From assembly GCF_000374545.1 (NCBI RefSeq), contig NZ_KB894593.1, forward strand, positions 50,572-114,571: a stretch of 64,000 bases of DNA, read 5' to 3'. The notes beneath the pieces were generated by a model that saw only the letters and a list, made by a program, of their open reading frames with translations, made no database searches and was not told the DNA's origin. Position 1 is the first letter of the stretch. Every line of letters starts with the position of its first letter. Below are positions 1-8,410 of this stretch, piece by piece. The translations under genes and the position numbers were made by a program. The DNA comes from Anaeromusa acidaminophila DSM 3853 (GTDB lineage Bacteria; Bacillota; Negativicutes; Anaeromusales; Anaeromusaceae).

Positions 1-765
1 GACAAAGCAGAGCCAGCAAGGCGGTTAGCGTTGGAAAGAGGAGCTGTGGATCGTTGCTTTGCTACCGCTGGTGAGGCGGTAGAACAGGCTGATATTGTCA
101 TTTTAGCGACACCAGTATTGCAAATGGCGTCTTTAATGACCGAAATTGCGGAAAAATTGCCTGCCGGATGCGTTGTTTCTGATGTGGGAAGCACTAAGTC
201 GGCTGTTTCGGAAACATTAGAGTCATTGCTGCCGGAGCGTTGCTCCTATATTGGCGGTCATCCTATGGCGGGCGGCGAAAGAAGCGGCATGGAAGCGGCG
301 CAAAAAAACTTGTTTCAGGGACAGTGGTACCTGCTGCTGCCCGGGAAACGAGCTTCGGAGGAGCAGGTGGAATTGCTAAGGGACTTGCTGCTTCCGTTGG
401 GAGCCAAGGTTGCCGTTATGCATCCTCAAGAACATGATCAATGGGCGGCTGTAATTAGCCATATTCCCCATGTCACGGCGGCAGCGCTGGTGCATTTGCT
501 AGCCAGAGCGGAGCTGGGGGACGCTCGGGTGCAAATGGCGGGGGGCGGTTTTCGGGATACAACGCGTATTGCTTCCTCTGATGCAGACATGTGGGCGGAT
601 ATTTGCATTAGCAATGCCGAACATATACATCGACAAATTGGAAAACTGCAAGAAATTCTTGCAGAATGTGCGCAAGCGGTTGAGTCTGGCGACCGGAAGA
701 AGCTGCATGATTATTTTTTACAGGCTCGCACTTTTCGTGAAAGCTGGCTGATGGATTTACGTTAA
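1..765 (+). CDS. tyrA: Prephenate dehydrogenase, 5'-truncated by the window edge
   Basis: The reading frame is open from base 1 and ends at TAA 763-765, so the N-terminal NAD-binding GxGxxG part lies outside the window. What remains shows the second half of the Rossmann fold (ADIVILATPV; DVGSTKSAV), the family motif GGHPMAGGERSG, and the helical dimerisation domain with HDQWAAVISHIPH. The enzyme oxidatively decarboxylates prephenate to 4-hydroxyphenylpyruvate in tyrosine synthesis. The pathway genes aroC, aroK, aroB and aroH lie further along the window. The first in-frame TTG (31) is not the true start, because coding-like sequence continues upstream of it. No ACT domain is seen at the C-terminus. 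Confidence 0.9.
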   Translation, partial: DKAEPARRLALERGAVDRCFATAGEAVEQADIVILATPVLQMASLMTEIAEKLPAGCVVSDVGSTKSAVSETLESLLPERCSYIGGHPMAGGERSGMEAAQKNLFQGQWYLLLPGKRASEEQVELLRDLLLPLGAKVAVMHPQEHDQWAAVISHIPHVTAAALVHLLARAELGDARVQMAGGGFRDTTRIASSDADMWADICISNAEHIHRQIGKLQEILAECAQAVESGDRKKLHDYFLQARTFRESWLMDLR

Positions 766-895
766 TCTGCCTTGGAAATTTGCAAACGTAAGGCAGGAAC
801 TTAGCAGCGAGCGACGAAGACCTATGTAATATGTGAAAGTTATGTGAATTCGAAGGCGGAATTGGCAGAACTGGATAGGTCTGGAGGCGTTTGCG
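766..895 (+). other. Spacer between tyrA and the prepilin cluster
   Basis: This 130-nt gap holds a weak inverted repeat (CTGCCTT 767-773 with AAGGCAG 790-796) that lacks a T-run, so it is at best a poor terminator. A GGAGG ribosome site at 883-887 serves the next gene. I see no convincing promoter and no RNA motif. Confidence 0.4.
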
Positions 896-1375
896 ATGCA
901 ACCATTTCGCCAGCAAGGAGCTTCGCTGCTGGAACTGTTGGCGATCTGCTCAGTAATTGTGATCTTGATGGCGGCAAGTACGCTTTATTGGCGCTTGCCT
1001 AGAGGAGCCCCTACGGAGGTAGGGGCTCAACAATTGGCGGCGGATTTAGCGTTGTTGCGCCAATGGTCGGTTAATACCGCTATGGGAACGGCGGATCATT
1101 TTTGCGAGCAGCCTGTTTTTCCCTCGATATATTTTGTGGGATCTCCTATTACGAGCTATCAATTATTGCGAAATGGAGTTGTTTGCAAGACTGTTCATTT
1201 GCCAGACGGAGTGGTGCTTAATTCTCCTTGCGGCCGTCAATTTCAATTTAATCAAGCGGGGCGTATGTCTGCGGGGGTTACACTGACTTTGCGGCGCAAT
1301 TATTGGCCGACGCAGGCAATGCTTGTAGTCTTGGATATGCCGGGGCGGATTGAGGTGCGCAATGGCTGGATGTAA
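896..1375 (+). CDS. Prepilin-like protein (GspH/FimT type)
   Basis: A 159-residue protein with a class III prepilin signal: a short basic leader, then QG|ASLLELLA with Glu at +5, followed by a hydrophobic helix (about residues 12-30). A short Cys-containing globular part follows (Cys in HFCEQP, VVCKTV, NSPCG). The length and N-terminus fit minor pseudopilins of type IV pilus, type II secretion or competence systems, which prime the pilus tip. The ATG is preceded by GGAGG at 8-nt spacing. It is the first of four consecutive prepilin-like genes. The exact subclass is inferred from gene order and size. Confidence 0.75.
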   Translation: MQPFRQQGASLLELLAICSVIVILMAASTLYWRLPRGAPTEVGAQQLAADLALLRQWSVNTAMGTADHFCEQPVFPSIYFVGSPITSYQLLRNGVVCKTVHLPDGVVLNSPCGRQFQFNQAGRMSAGVTLTLRRNYWPTQAMLVVLDMPGRIEVRNGWM

Positions 1376-1730
1376 GAAGGCGCAAGCGGGAATTATCCTA
1401 GCAGAGACGCTGCTGGCTTTTTTCATCTTCTTCAGTGTCGGCGGCGCCATATTTGCTTTTTTGAAGACGGAATGGTTTGCTGTGCAAGAAGCTAAAGCGC
1501 AGTCGGAGGTCTCGTTGGCAGCGCAAGAGGAATTGGAGCGCTTGCGCACAGGAGAAGTTTCAGCAGGACAGGAAGAACGACAGCTTTCAGGAAGACTGGT
1601 CGTGCAGTGCCGCCGAACGTTGCAGATTAGCACAATCAGCCCTTCTTTAAGGGAGGCGGTTGTATGTTTCAGCTGGCAAGGCGCAGACGGGCGCAAGCGA
1701 GAACTGCAATACAGTACTTTGTTTCCATGA
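1362..1730 (+). CDS. Prepilin-like protein (PilV/GspI type)
   Basis: About 122 residues. The leader MAGCKKAQAG is followed by IILAETLLAFF, a class III prepilin site with Glu at +5, and by one hydrophobic helix. The body is rich in Glu, Gln and Ser and predicted alpha/beta. The start is placed at ATG 1362, just inside the end of the previous gene. A TTG at 1350 is possible but would leave no room for a ribosome site. The end overlaps the next gene by 4 nt (ATGA), which suggests translational coupling. It probably forms part of a minor pilin tip complex with its neighbours. Confidence 0.7.
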   Translation: MAGCKKAQAGIILAETLLAFFIFFSVGGAIFAFLKTEWFAVQEAKAQSEVSLAAQEELERLRTGEVSAGQEERQLSGRLVVQCRRTLQISTISPSLREAVVCFSWQGADGRKRELQYSTLFP

Positions 1731-2263
1731 AAAAAAGGCTAAGAATCCTAGATTCCAAGGGATTTACCTTGGCGGAGCTTCTGGTTGTCATGCTATTGTG
1801 GGGAGTGCTGTTGAGTTGCATCGTTCCTGCAGCTAAATTAGGCGTAGAACTGACCCAAGATTGCTTTTCACAAATTCTTTTGCAGAGGGAAGCTCGCTTT
1901 CTAATCGATGCTATTTCCAGGGATGTAATGCAGGCGAGTTATGTGGAGTCGCCTGACGCAACACATTTGAAGCTGTATTTGAAATATCAAGCGGAAAAGC
2001 CTTGTACGAATGTCAGCTATTTTTTTGATCAATCCATGCTGCTATTACGCAGAGAACAGAATGGCGGCGGCGCTCAGCCAGTAAGCAGCGGAGCCGGGGC
2101 CGTGCGAACTTTGCCGTTGCGCCAATGTGCATTTTCTCTTGTTCGTGGCGGCGGAATAGTTAACGTGCGCGTTCAGTTAACAGTACAAGATGGACCAAGG
2201 CTATTGTCGTTGGAAACACAAGTCTCTTCCTGCAACGGGTGGGGGCGTGAACATGGGTTGTAA
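1727..2263 (+). CDS. Prepilin-like protein (PilW/GspJ type)
   Basis: 178 residues from ATG 1727, which overlaps the previous stop. The leader ends DSKG|FTLAELLVVML, the clearest canonical prepilin peptidase site in the cluster, with Glu at +5. A hydrophobic helix runs to about residue 38. The rest (for example EARFLIDAISRDVMQASYV) resembles PilW/GspJ minor pilins, which follow PilV/GspI in most pseudopilin operons. The frame is open upstream to 1664, but that stretch encodes no prepilin leader and lies inside the previous gene. Confidence 0.75.
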   Translation: MKKRLRILDSKGFTLAELLVVMLLWGVLLSCIVPAAKLGVELTQDCFSQILLQREARFLIDAISRDVMQASYVESPDATHLKLYLKYQAEKPCTNVSYFFDQSMLLLRREQNGGGAQPVSSGAGAVRTLPLRQCAFSLVRGGGIVNVRVQLTVQDGPRLLSLETQVSSCNGWGREHGL

Positions 2264-3263
2264 CAGTTGGAGAAAAAGCGGCAGTATTCTTGTTGCGGTC
2301 TTGCTTCTTTGTTTTTTTCTATTAGCAATAGGAACTGGCATTGTAACTTATATACATAGCGAAACGGCTACGGCAGCCTCGGTGAGTCGGGGAATCCAGG
2401 CGCAATATCTGGCAGAAGCAGGAATTCAGGATGGTATCGTCAAATTAGCTTCTAATAGAGCGTTTACGGGCTCATATAGCCGTAACCTGGGCGGAGGAGA
2501 TACTTATAAAGTAAGCATTTTACCTCGTCAACCATGGCGGCGGCTGATTGTTTCACAGGCGAATTTTCAAGGAGAATCGCGGCAGCTAGTTGTAGAAGCA
2601 GACCTTTCTTTGAATCTTCCCCAATGCCTGTTGGCGACAGAAGGAGATTTGTCTTTAGGTGAGCAGGACTATCTACAAGGCATAGTTTCAGCAGGAGCAA
2701 CGATACGCGCCAGCCAAGGCGTGTTTGTGGATGGTCCTTGTTTAGGACAAAAAATGGAGAACAATGGGAGCGTGAGCGTAGGGGGCTGCCATCCTGCGGC
2801 TGATTTGACGGTGCCTATTCCGGCTGGAATTGAGCGCCGAAATACCCCTCTATTGCCGACGGATCAATTTGTTAACGGCGATTTTTATTATTCCGGCACG
2901 CTGTTGCTGGAGCAGCCTTCGACAGGACAGGGCGCCAGCGGTACAGTTTATGTGGATGGAGATGTTTATGTACCTGCTTATTATCACTTTCGAGGACCAT
3001 GGTTGTTAGCGGCGAGCGGTTCTATTATTGTCGGACATGACGCCAATCTGGAACAAGTTTGGTTGTGGGCTGGACAAAACCTGAGCGCGGGCGCTCGGGT
3101 GCAGCTTGTTGGCGGAGCTTGGAGCAAAGGGAGTCTACAGATTGGCGAACAAGCGCATTTATACGCAGCTGCGCCACCTCTTTTTCCAGCATTGCCTTCT
3201 GTAAGTACGGATGTCTTTTTGCTTCGCTCCTGGAATACTTATGAATTGAAGGAGGGTCTTTGA
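2253..3263 (+). CDS. PilX/GspK-like prepilin with a large C-terminal domain
   Basis: 336 residues from ATG 2253, overlapping the previous gene by 11 nt. The N-terminus (WRKSGSILVAVLLLCFFLL) has the basic-leader, Gly and hydrophobic-helix layout but no Glu at +5, as in GspK/PilX proteins. The segment QAQYLAEAGIQDG at about residues 50-62 matches the 'AEAG' signature of PilX-type N-terminal domains. From about residue 125 the sequence is Gly- and Val-rich with short beta-like repeats (LLAASGSIIVGHDANLEQVWLWAGQNLSAGARVQLVGG, quoted here in parts: IIVGHDANL, ARVQLVGG), which may form a beta-solenoid. Its role as a pilus tip protein is inferred. Confidence 0.65.
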   Translation: MGCNSWRKSGSILVAVLLLCFFLLAIGTGIVTYIHSETATAASVSRGIQAQYLAEAGIQDGIVKLASNRAFTGSYSRNLGGGDTYKVSILPRQPWRRLIVSQANFQGESRQLVVEADLSLNLPQCLLATEGDLSLGEQDYLQGIVSAGATIRASQGVFVDGPCLGQKMENNGSVSVGGCHPAADLTVPIPAGIERRNTPLLPTDQFVNGDFYYSGTLLLEQPSTGQGASGTVYVDGDVYVPAYYHFRGPWLLAASGSIIVGHDANLEQVWLWAGQNLSAGARVQLVGGAWSKGSLQIGEQAHLYAAAPPLFPALPSVSTDVFLLRSWNTYELKEGL

Positions 3264-3551
3264 ATGAATGTAAAAAACTGCATGGAAGAACTGGTCTGGA
3301 GCCATTTGGATCGCGTTTTGGATTCGTATCCTGAGAATGTATGCCGTTGTCCGCGCTGTCGTAACGATTTAGCGGCTTTGGCGCTGAATTTTTTACCGCC
3401 GCGCTATGTGGCCACAGACCGAGGCGAGATTTTTACTAAAATTAGAGGCTTGGAAGCGCAATTTACAGTCGATGTGATTAGTGCCATCAGCATGGCTGCG
3501 GTTATCGTTAATAAAAAACCTCGTCATGATGAATCCGCCTCGCCGGAGTAA
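3264..3551 (+). CDS. comFB: ComFB-like late competence protein
   Basis: 95 residues that start directly after the previous stop, with AAGGAGGG upstream. The sequence matches the small ComFB family: an N-terminal MEELVW segment, a zinc-ribbon-like CRCPRC motif (about residues 27-32), and the conserved LPPRYVATDRGEIF stretch. ComFB proteins occur with competence or motility genes. In cyanobacteria, members of the family bind cyclic di-nucleotides and affect pilus function. Its place between minor pilins and pilM suggests a role in pilus regulation here (inference). Confidence 0.8.
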   Translation: MNVKNCMEELVWSHLDRVLDSYPENVCRCPRCRNDLAALALNFLPPRYVATDRGEIFTKIRGLEAQFTVDVISAISMAAVIVNKKPRHDESASPE

Positions 3552-3557
3552 AGAGTC

Positions 3558-4499
3558 TTGTGGGAACGTATGCGGCAGATTTGGCGGCGGCGGAAATCTG
3601 CGGCAGTTTTTGGGATTGATTTTGGCGCTAGCCATCTGCAAGTGGCGGAATTGAGGCAAACAACTGGCGGGCCTGTGCGTTTGCGGCAATTTGCTATTGA
3701 AGATAGACCGTGGGGTGAGAAGGCGGTTTCCTCGCAAATGGAGGGGGAACTTCTGCGGGATGCCTTAGGCCGTAATGGAATGCAGGCAGAATTTGCTGTA
3801 GCAGGTATTGGATCAGAACATTCTTATTTTCAAGTGTTTCGGTTTCCTAGTATGCCTGAAAGAGAACTATTGGAAGCAGCGCGCTGGGAATTGCAGCCTT
3901 TTCTGAAGGAGAATGGTAAACACTATTATTACGATATGGCTGTTCTGAAAAGCGCTTCTTCAACTGGAGACACTCTGGTGTTTGCTGCTGCCGCACTTAA
4001 AGAATGTGTTGACTGGCTTGTCGCTGCAGCATACGAGGCTGGTGTAAAACTAGCGGCGGTGGAACCGGAAGTGGTGGCTTTTGCACGCGCCAATGGAGAT
4101 CCGGGAGAGGCCCTGTTGGTTAAGGCGGAAGCAGAGCATGCGCATTTGTGTTTTGTTCATCGAGGAATTCCTGAGCGTGTTGAAACGATTGTCAGTGAGA
4201 AAGCAGAGCTGTCTGGCTTGGAATTAGCGGCAGTTTTAACGGAAAGAACGGCGGCTTATCAGACGTTGCATGAGGGATGTTCTCTGCAAAGCATCTATTT
4301 AGGCGGCGAGCGTCTAGCGGAAGAGGCGTTAGGGAGAGTTGTAGCCAAACAGACGGGGCTGGCTGTACAACAAAATGCTTGTTGGCAGCAGGTAACAGCG
4401 GATCCTCTTTTTGACAAGACATTTTTAGAGACGGCGGCTCCAGTCTTGTCTCTTAGTATCGGATTGGCTATGAGGGGGTTCCAAAGTGGTTTGCGTTAA
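3558..4499 (+). CDS. pilM: Type IV pilus assembly protein PilM (actin-like ATPase)
   Basis: About 313 residues. The N-terminal FGIDFGASHLQVAEL is the phosphate-1 loop of actin-like PilM proteins. A PilM-like core follows (FPSMPERELLEAARWELQPFL), and a C-terminal Gly-rich segment (IYLGGERL) matches the family. PilM is cytoplasmic and docks to the N-terminal tail of PilN below the inner membrane. The start is uncertain: TTG 3558 is used, and ATG 3570 is also possible. It is followed by pilN and pilO in the standard order. Confidence 0.85.
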   Translation: MWERMRQIWRRRKSAAVFGIDFGASHLQVAELRQTTGGPVRLRQFAIEDRPWGEKAVSSQMEGELLRDALGRNGMQAEFAVAGIGSEHSYFQVFRFPSMPERELLEAARWELQPFLKENGKHYYYDMAVLKSASSTGDTLVFAAAALKECVDWLVAAAYEAGVKLAAVEPEVVAFARANGDPGEALLVKAEAEHAHLCFVHRGIPERVETIVSEKAELSGLELAAVLTERTAAYQTLHEGCSLQSIYLGGERLAEEALGRVVAKQTGLAVQQNACWQQVTADPLFDKTFLETAAPVLSLSIGLAMRGFQSGLR

Positions 4500-5013
4500 C
4501 TTTCTGCCGCCGGATCAGCGAGGTGGCAGAGATTGTTTACAAAAATTAATATGGTTTCTTACAGTTGGTTTTTTCATCTTGGCAGTGAGTATAAGTTTTT
4601 TTTATTTTTGCCTGTTGCAACGGCAAGAGGCAAAATGGCAGCAGGCTTGGGATCACTATCAGCTCTTGCTGCCAATGGAGGCGTCTCGACGAGAAGAAGC
4701 GCAGATGCAAGAACAAATTGAAAGAAAAGGGCAGCTGGTGCAGAAGGTGCTGCAGGGGAGCCTTCCTTGGGGCTATGCCTTGGATACCATTGGAAAGAGG
4801 CTGCCGCCGCAAGTTTGGTTACAGGAAATCAGTGCTGAAGCAGGCGGTCAATTGCGCTTAAAGGGGATGGCGCTTACGCAACGGGATGTAGTGGCTTTTA
4901 TGAAAAATTTAGAGAGTCAGCCGGCTTTTAGCGGCCTAAGCCTTGGGTTGGTAGAAGCGGATGAGCAGAGACTAGAACATTTTGAATTGTCGTTACGGCT
5001 AAAAAGGCGATGA
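4486..5013 (+). CDS. pilN: Type IV pilus assembly protein PilN
   Basis: 175 residues from GTG 4486, overlapping pilM by 14 nt, with GAGGGGG upstream. The N-terminal VNFLPPDQR is the short cytoplasmic motif through which PilN binds PilM. A single membrane helix follows (about residues 22-42), then a coiled coil and a small ferredoxin-like periplasmic domain (VWLQEISAEAGGQLRLKG). PilN pairs with PilO in the inner-membrane alignment complex of the pilus machine. Confidence 0.85.
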   Translation: MVCVNFLPPDQRGGRDCLQKLIWFLTVGFFILAVSISFFYFCLLQRQEAKWQQAWDHYQLLLPMEASRREEAQMQEQIERKGQLVQKVLQGSLPWGYALDTIGKRLPPQVWLQEISAEAGGQLRLKGMALTQRDVVAFMKNLESQPAFSGLSLGLVEADEQRLEHFELSLRLKRR

Positions 5014-5564
5014 CAGTTTCCGTGGTTTTTTGGTATCGTCTTTGGCGGAAACAGTCTTCGTTGCGTAAGTCGGTTGCTATTTTGGCGGCTGTGTTTATTT
5101 TGTTTATGGGAATTGTTTTTTCTTATATTATGCCTTGCCGAGAGCAGCTGCTGGCGTTGGAAGAGAAAACCAAGCTGCAAGAAGAAGAAAACGAACAATT
5201 GGAGCAATACGGCTTACAGGATCAAAGTTCCAGGAAAGTAGAGACGCAAGAAAAATATATATTGTTGCAGCAGAAGTTACCAGCGGGGCCGGAAGTAGGG
5301 GCGTTTTTGCTGGAACTGGAGCAAGCGGCGCGAGATTCCGGGGTATCAATTGTGCAGGTGCGTCCTCGAGAGGCGCAACAAGAGGCTTCCTGGCTTCAGC
5401 TTCCTGTAGAATTGGCGGCTCGCGGCTCTTTTCAAAGCATGCAACTTTTTCTAACTTTTTTGGGTAGGCTGAATCGGCTGGCAGTATTGCAAAGTTTGGT
5501 GCTGCAGGAACAACAAGAAGATGTGCAAGCTAAACTAACAATTACTATATACTGTGATAAATAG
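5010..5564 (+). CDS. pilO: Type IV pilus assembly protein PilO
   Basis: 184 residues, starting in an ATGA overlap with pilN. It has one membrane helix (about residues 21-40), a Glu- and Gln-rich coiled coil (LEEKTKLQEEENEQLEQYG), and a C-terminal domain (FLLELEQAARDSGVSIVQVRP; LTFLGRLNRLAVLQSL) typical of PilO/GspM. It forms heterodimers with PilN. No pilP, pilQ, pilB, pilC, pilT or pilD lies in the window, so the secretin and motor must be encoded elsewhere. Confidence 0.85.
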   Translation: MTVSVVFWYRLWRKQSSLRKSVAILAAVFILFMGIVFSYIMPCREQLLALEEKTKLQEEENEQLEQYGLQDQSSRKVETQEKYILLQQKLPAGPEVGAFLLELEQAARDSGVSIVQVRPREAQQEASWLQLPVELAARGSFQSMQLFLTFLGRLNRLAVLQSLVLQEQQEDVQAKLTITIYCDK

Positions 5565-5596
5565 AAATGAAGCATAGAGCAGGAGGGGTAGCACTC

Positions 5597-6751
5597 ATGA
5601 TACGGTATTTGACAGCGGGAGAATCGCATGGACCATCTTTGACAGTGATTATGGAAGGAGTGCCCGCAGGGGTAAAACTGGAAGAAAAGTTGATGCAACA
5701 AGAGATGGCGCGGCGCCAGCAGGGGGTAGGTCGCGGCGGCAGGATGGCGATAGAAACCGATACGGTCCGAGTTACATCAGGAGTGCGTTTTGGAGAAACC
5801 CTAGGTTCGCCGGTGACTTTGGTGGTGGAGAACCGAGATCATGCTAATTGGCTCGATAAAATGGCGCCTTTTGGAGAAGCAGCAGGAGATGCGGTTACTG
5901 CCGTGCGGCCTGGCCATGCGGATTTAACTGGCGTATTGAAATATGATCGACAGGATGCACGGGATATTTTGGAACGAGCCAGCGCTAGGGAAACGGCAGC
6001 TCGCGTAGCTGCCGGAGGCGTATGCAAACAGCTTTTGGCGGCTTTGGGTGTTCAAGTCCGATCGCATGTTGTCAATTTAGGCGGCGTGGAATCTCCGTTG
6101 CAAGGCATGGCGGCTTTTCGAGCTTGGCGGCAACCGGATCCGCAGACAGCCTGTCTGGATGAGGCGGCTTCGCTGGCTATGAAACAGAGAGTGGAAGAGG
6201 CGAAGAACGCAGGGGACACACTGGGGGGCGTGATCGAGGTTTTCGCAGACGGACTTTGGGCGGGCCTTGGCACCTATGCCCAAGGAGATCGGCGCTTGGA
6301 TGCGCGTTTAGCGGCGGCTATGGTTTCGATTCCCGCTATTAAAGGCGTTGAGTTTGGCGAAGGCTTCCAATATGCAAACCTGCCTGGAAGCCAAGCGCAT
6401 GATGAAATTTTCCATGCTGACTCGCAAGGTTTTTTCCGCCGTACCAATCATGCTGGCGGTTTAGAAGGCGGTATGAGCAACGGGGAAGTGGTGTGGCTGC
6501 GCCTCGTAATGAAGCCGATTCCTACGTTGATGCAGCCGTTGGCTACGGTGGATTTGCGGACTAAGGCAGCCGTAGACGCCTGCAAAGAACGCAGTGATGT
6601 CTGCGCGGTGCCGGCTGCGGCCGTAGTGGCGGAAGCGATGCTGGCTATTACCTTGGCGCAGGTGATCAGTGAACAATTTGGCGGTGATTGTTTCCAGGAT
6701 CTAAAACAAAACATTGATGCTTATAAACAGCGTTTGGAGAAGCGAGCATGA
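5597..6751 (+). CDS. aroC: Chorismate synthase
   Basis: 384 residues. ATG 5597 is chosen over the open frame at 5567 because AGGAGGGG lies just upstream and MIRYLTAGESHGPSL is the usual family start. The signatures are GESHG, the FMN-site region RPGHADLTGVLKYDRQDARDILERASARETAARVA (seen as RPGHADL, DARDILERASARETA), and SNGEVV. It converts 5-enolpyruvylshikimate 3-phosphate to chorismate using reduced FMN. It starts 33 nt after pilO, so the pilus and aromatic genes are probably co-transcribed. Confidence 0.97.
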   Translation: MIRYLTAGESHGPSLTVIMEGVPAGVKLEEKLMQQEMARRQQGVGRGGRMAIETDTVRVTSGVRFGETLGSPVTLVVENRDHANWLDKMAPFGEAAGDAVTAVRPGHADLTGVLKYDRQDARDILERASARETAARVAAGGVCKQLLAALGVQVRSHVVNLGGVESPLQGMAAFRAWRQPDPQTACLDEAASLAMKQRVEEAKNAGDTLGGVIEVFADGLWAGLGTYAQGDRRLDARLAAAMVSIPAIKGVEFGEGFQYANLPGSQAHDEIFHADSQGFFRRTNHAGGLEGGMSNGEVVWLRLVMKPIPTLMQPLATVDLRTKAAVDACKERSDVCAVPAAAVVAEAMLAITLAQVISEQFGGDCFQDLKQNIDAYKQRLEKRA

Positions 6752-7296
6752 GACGCAATCTTGTTCTAATTGGCTTTATGGGAACTGGCAAGACTACGAT
6801 TGGCAGGATTTTAGCGGCAAGGCTTGGTTATCCTTTTGTTGATAGCGATCGTAAATTGGAAAGCCAGGAAGGGAAAAGCATTTCTGAGATTTTCGAGCAA
6901 TTAGGCGAAGAAGCTTTTCGCAGTAAGGAAAAGGAAATGATTGCCCGTCTATCGCGCTATACAGGAACCGTTATTGCCACTGGCGGCGGTGTGGTTCTGG
7001 ACGAGGAAAATGTAAAACGCTTGCGGCGCAATGGAATTTTGGTTTTACTCCAGGCCTCGCCGGAAGTTATTTTGGAGCGTACCGGCCGAAGACAAAATCG
7101 TCCGCTGCTGGCGGTGGAGGAACGGGAAGAGCGAGTGAGGTCTCTTTTGTCTCAGCGTGAAGAGGTATATACGCAAGCAGCAGACGTAGTTATTGATACA
7201 AGCGAATGCGGACCGCAGGAAATTGCGGAAAAAATAGTGGAATTTGTAAGGCAAGGAGGCTGGTTGCGTGGACATCGTCGAAGTAGCCACCGGTGA
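6748..7296 (+). CDS. aroK: Shikimate kinase
   Basis: 182 residues, with an ATGA overlap with aroC. The Walker A motif GFMGTGKTT (about residues 9-17), the shikimate-binding DSDRKLE, GGGVVLDEEN, and the lid region TGRRQNRPLL are all present. It phosphorylates shikimate at the 3-hydroxyl with ATP. The C-terminal tail runs about 10 residues past the usual end, inside the start of aroB. Confidence 0.95.
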   Translation: MRRNLVLIGFMGTGKTTIGRILAARLGYPFVDSDRKLESQEGKSISEIFEQLGEEAFRSKEKEMIARLSRYTGTVIATGGGVVLDEENVKRLRRNGILVLLQASPEVILERTGRRQNRPLLAVEEREERVRSLLSQREEVYTQAADVVIDTSECGPQEIAEKIVEFVRQGGWLRGHRRSSHR

Positions 7297-8359
7297 ACGC
7301 ACCTACGAGATTCATATTGCAGCTGACGTATTGGGACAATTACCGGCCTTGTGTTCGCAGGCCGCTTTAAAAGCAGGAAATACGCTAGTGGTGACTGACG
7401 AAAATGTGCGGCCTTTATATGGGGGAGCTGTGAAAAATGCATTAGAGGCGGCGGGCTGGCAAGTACGAATGGCTGTGGTTCCGGCCGGTGAAAGCGCTAA
7501 AACCTTTAACTGGGCGCAGCGGCTGTATGATGAAGCGCTGCTAGCGGGGATTGATCGAAAGAGACCTATCATTGCTTTAGGCGGCGGGGTTGTAGGGGAT
7601 TTGGCTGGATTTGTGGCGGCTACCTTTTTGCGGGGCGTTCCTTTTGTGCAACTGCCTACGACCTTGTTGGCGCAGGTGGATTCCAGCGTGGGCGGCAAAG
7701 TAGCGGTGAACCATCCGCAGGGAAAAAATCTAATCGGCGCCTTTTATCAGCCTCATTTAGTAGCGGCGGATGTGACGACACTGGACACTTTACCAGAGCG
7801 CGAATGGGCTGGCGGGCTGGCGGAGGTTGTGAAATACGGAGCGATTTTTGACGCGTCTTTTCTAGCATGGCTGGAGAAGCATGCAGTGGCTTTGCGTCAA
7901 AAGAGCCGGGCAGAAATAGAGTATGTTATTGGCGTTTGTTGTCGCCATAAAGCGGCGATCGTAGCGGAAGACGAGAAGGAAACAGGACGGAGAGCGCTTT
8001 TGAATTTTGGTCATACGATGGGACACGCTTTAGAAAGCGCTACTTCCTTTGCGCATTATATTCACGGGGAAGCAGTGGCTATTGGCATGGTCGGAGCGGC
8101 TTATCTGGGAGAACTTTGCGGCGTGACGGCTCCAGGAACTTGTGAGAGACTGGAGCGTATTTTAAAAACATTTGGGCTTCCCATACGGAGCACGGTATGT
8201 TCTGCTGGACAATTGGAGCCGCTTTTAATGCATGATAAAAAAGTGGCTGAAGGCGCACTGCATTGGGTGTTGTTACAGGAAGCCGGGGCGGCTTTTGTAA
8301 CTAAGGAAGCGACGAATACGGATATAAGGGCGGCATTATGTTATATTTGCGGTAATTAA
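7268..8359 (+). CDS. aroB: 3-dehydroquinate synthase
   Basis: 363 residues from GTG 7268, which follows AAGGAGGC. It overlaps aroK by 29 nt. NAD-site motifs DENVRPLYG and ALGGGVVGDLAGFVAATFLRGV (seen as GGGVVGDLAGFVA) are present. So are PTTLLAQVDSSVGGK, the zinc-site region GGLAEVVKYG, and FGHTMGHALE with HGEAVAIGM. It makes 3-dehydroquinate, the first ring compound of the shikimate pathway. A strong terminator follows directly. Confidence 0.96.
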   Translation: MDIVEVATGERTYEIHIAADVLGQLPALCSQAALKAGNTLVVTDENVRPLYGGAVKNALEAAGWQVRMAVVPAGESAKTFNWAQRLYDEALLAGIDRKRPIIALGGGVVGDLAGFVAATFLRGVPFVQLPTTLLAQVDSSVGGKVAVNHPQGKNLIGAFYQPHLVAADVTTLDTLPEREWAGGLAEVVKYGAIFDASFLAWLEKHAVALRQKSRAEIEYVIGVCCRHKAAIVAEDEKETGRRALLNFGHTMGHALESATSFAHYIHGEAVAIGMVGAAYLGELCGVTAPGTCERLERILKTFGLPIRSTVCSAGQLEPLLMHDKKVAEGALHWVLLQEAGAAFVTKEATNTDIRAALCYICGN

Positions 8360-8369
8360 AACACAAAAG

Positions 8370-8410
8370 TACTCTTGATTGGAGAATTTTTCAATCAAGA
8401 GTATTTTTTA
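8370..8410 (+). terminator. Rho-independent terminator after aroB
   Basis: A perfect 12-bp stem TACTCTTGATTG (8370-8381) pairs with CAATCAAGAGTA (8392-8403) across a 10-nt loop. A T-rich run follows. It closes the tyrA-pil-aro transcription unit. Confidence 0.92.

Noticed and set aside
767..796. Terminator after tyrA
   Set aside because: The 7-bp stem has a long loop and no T-run.
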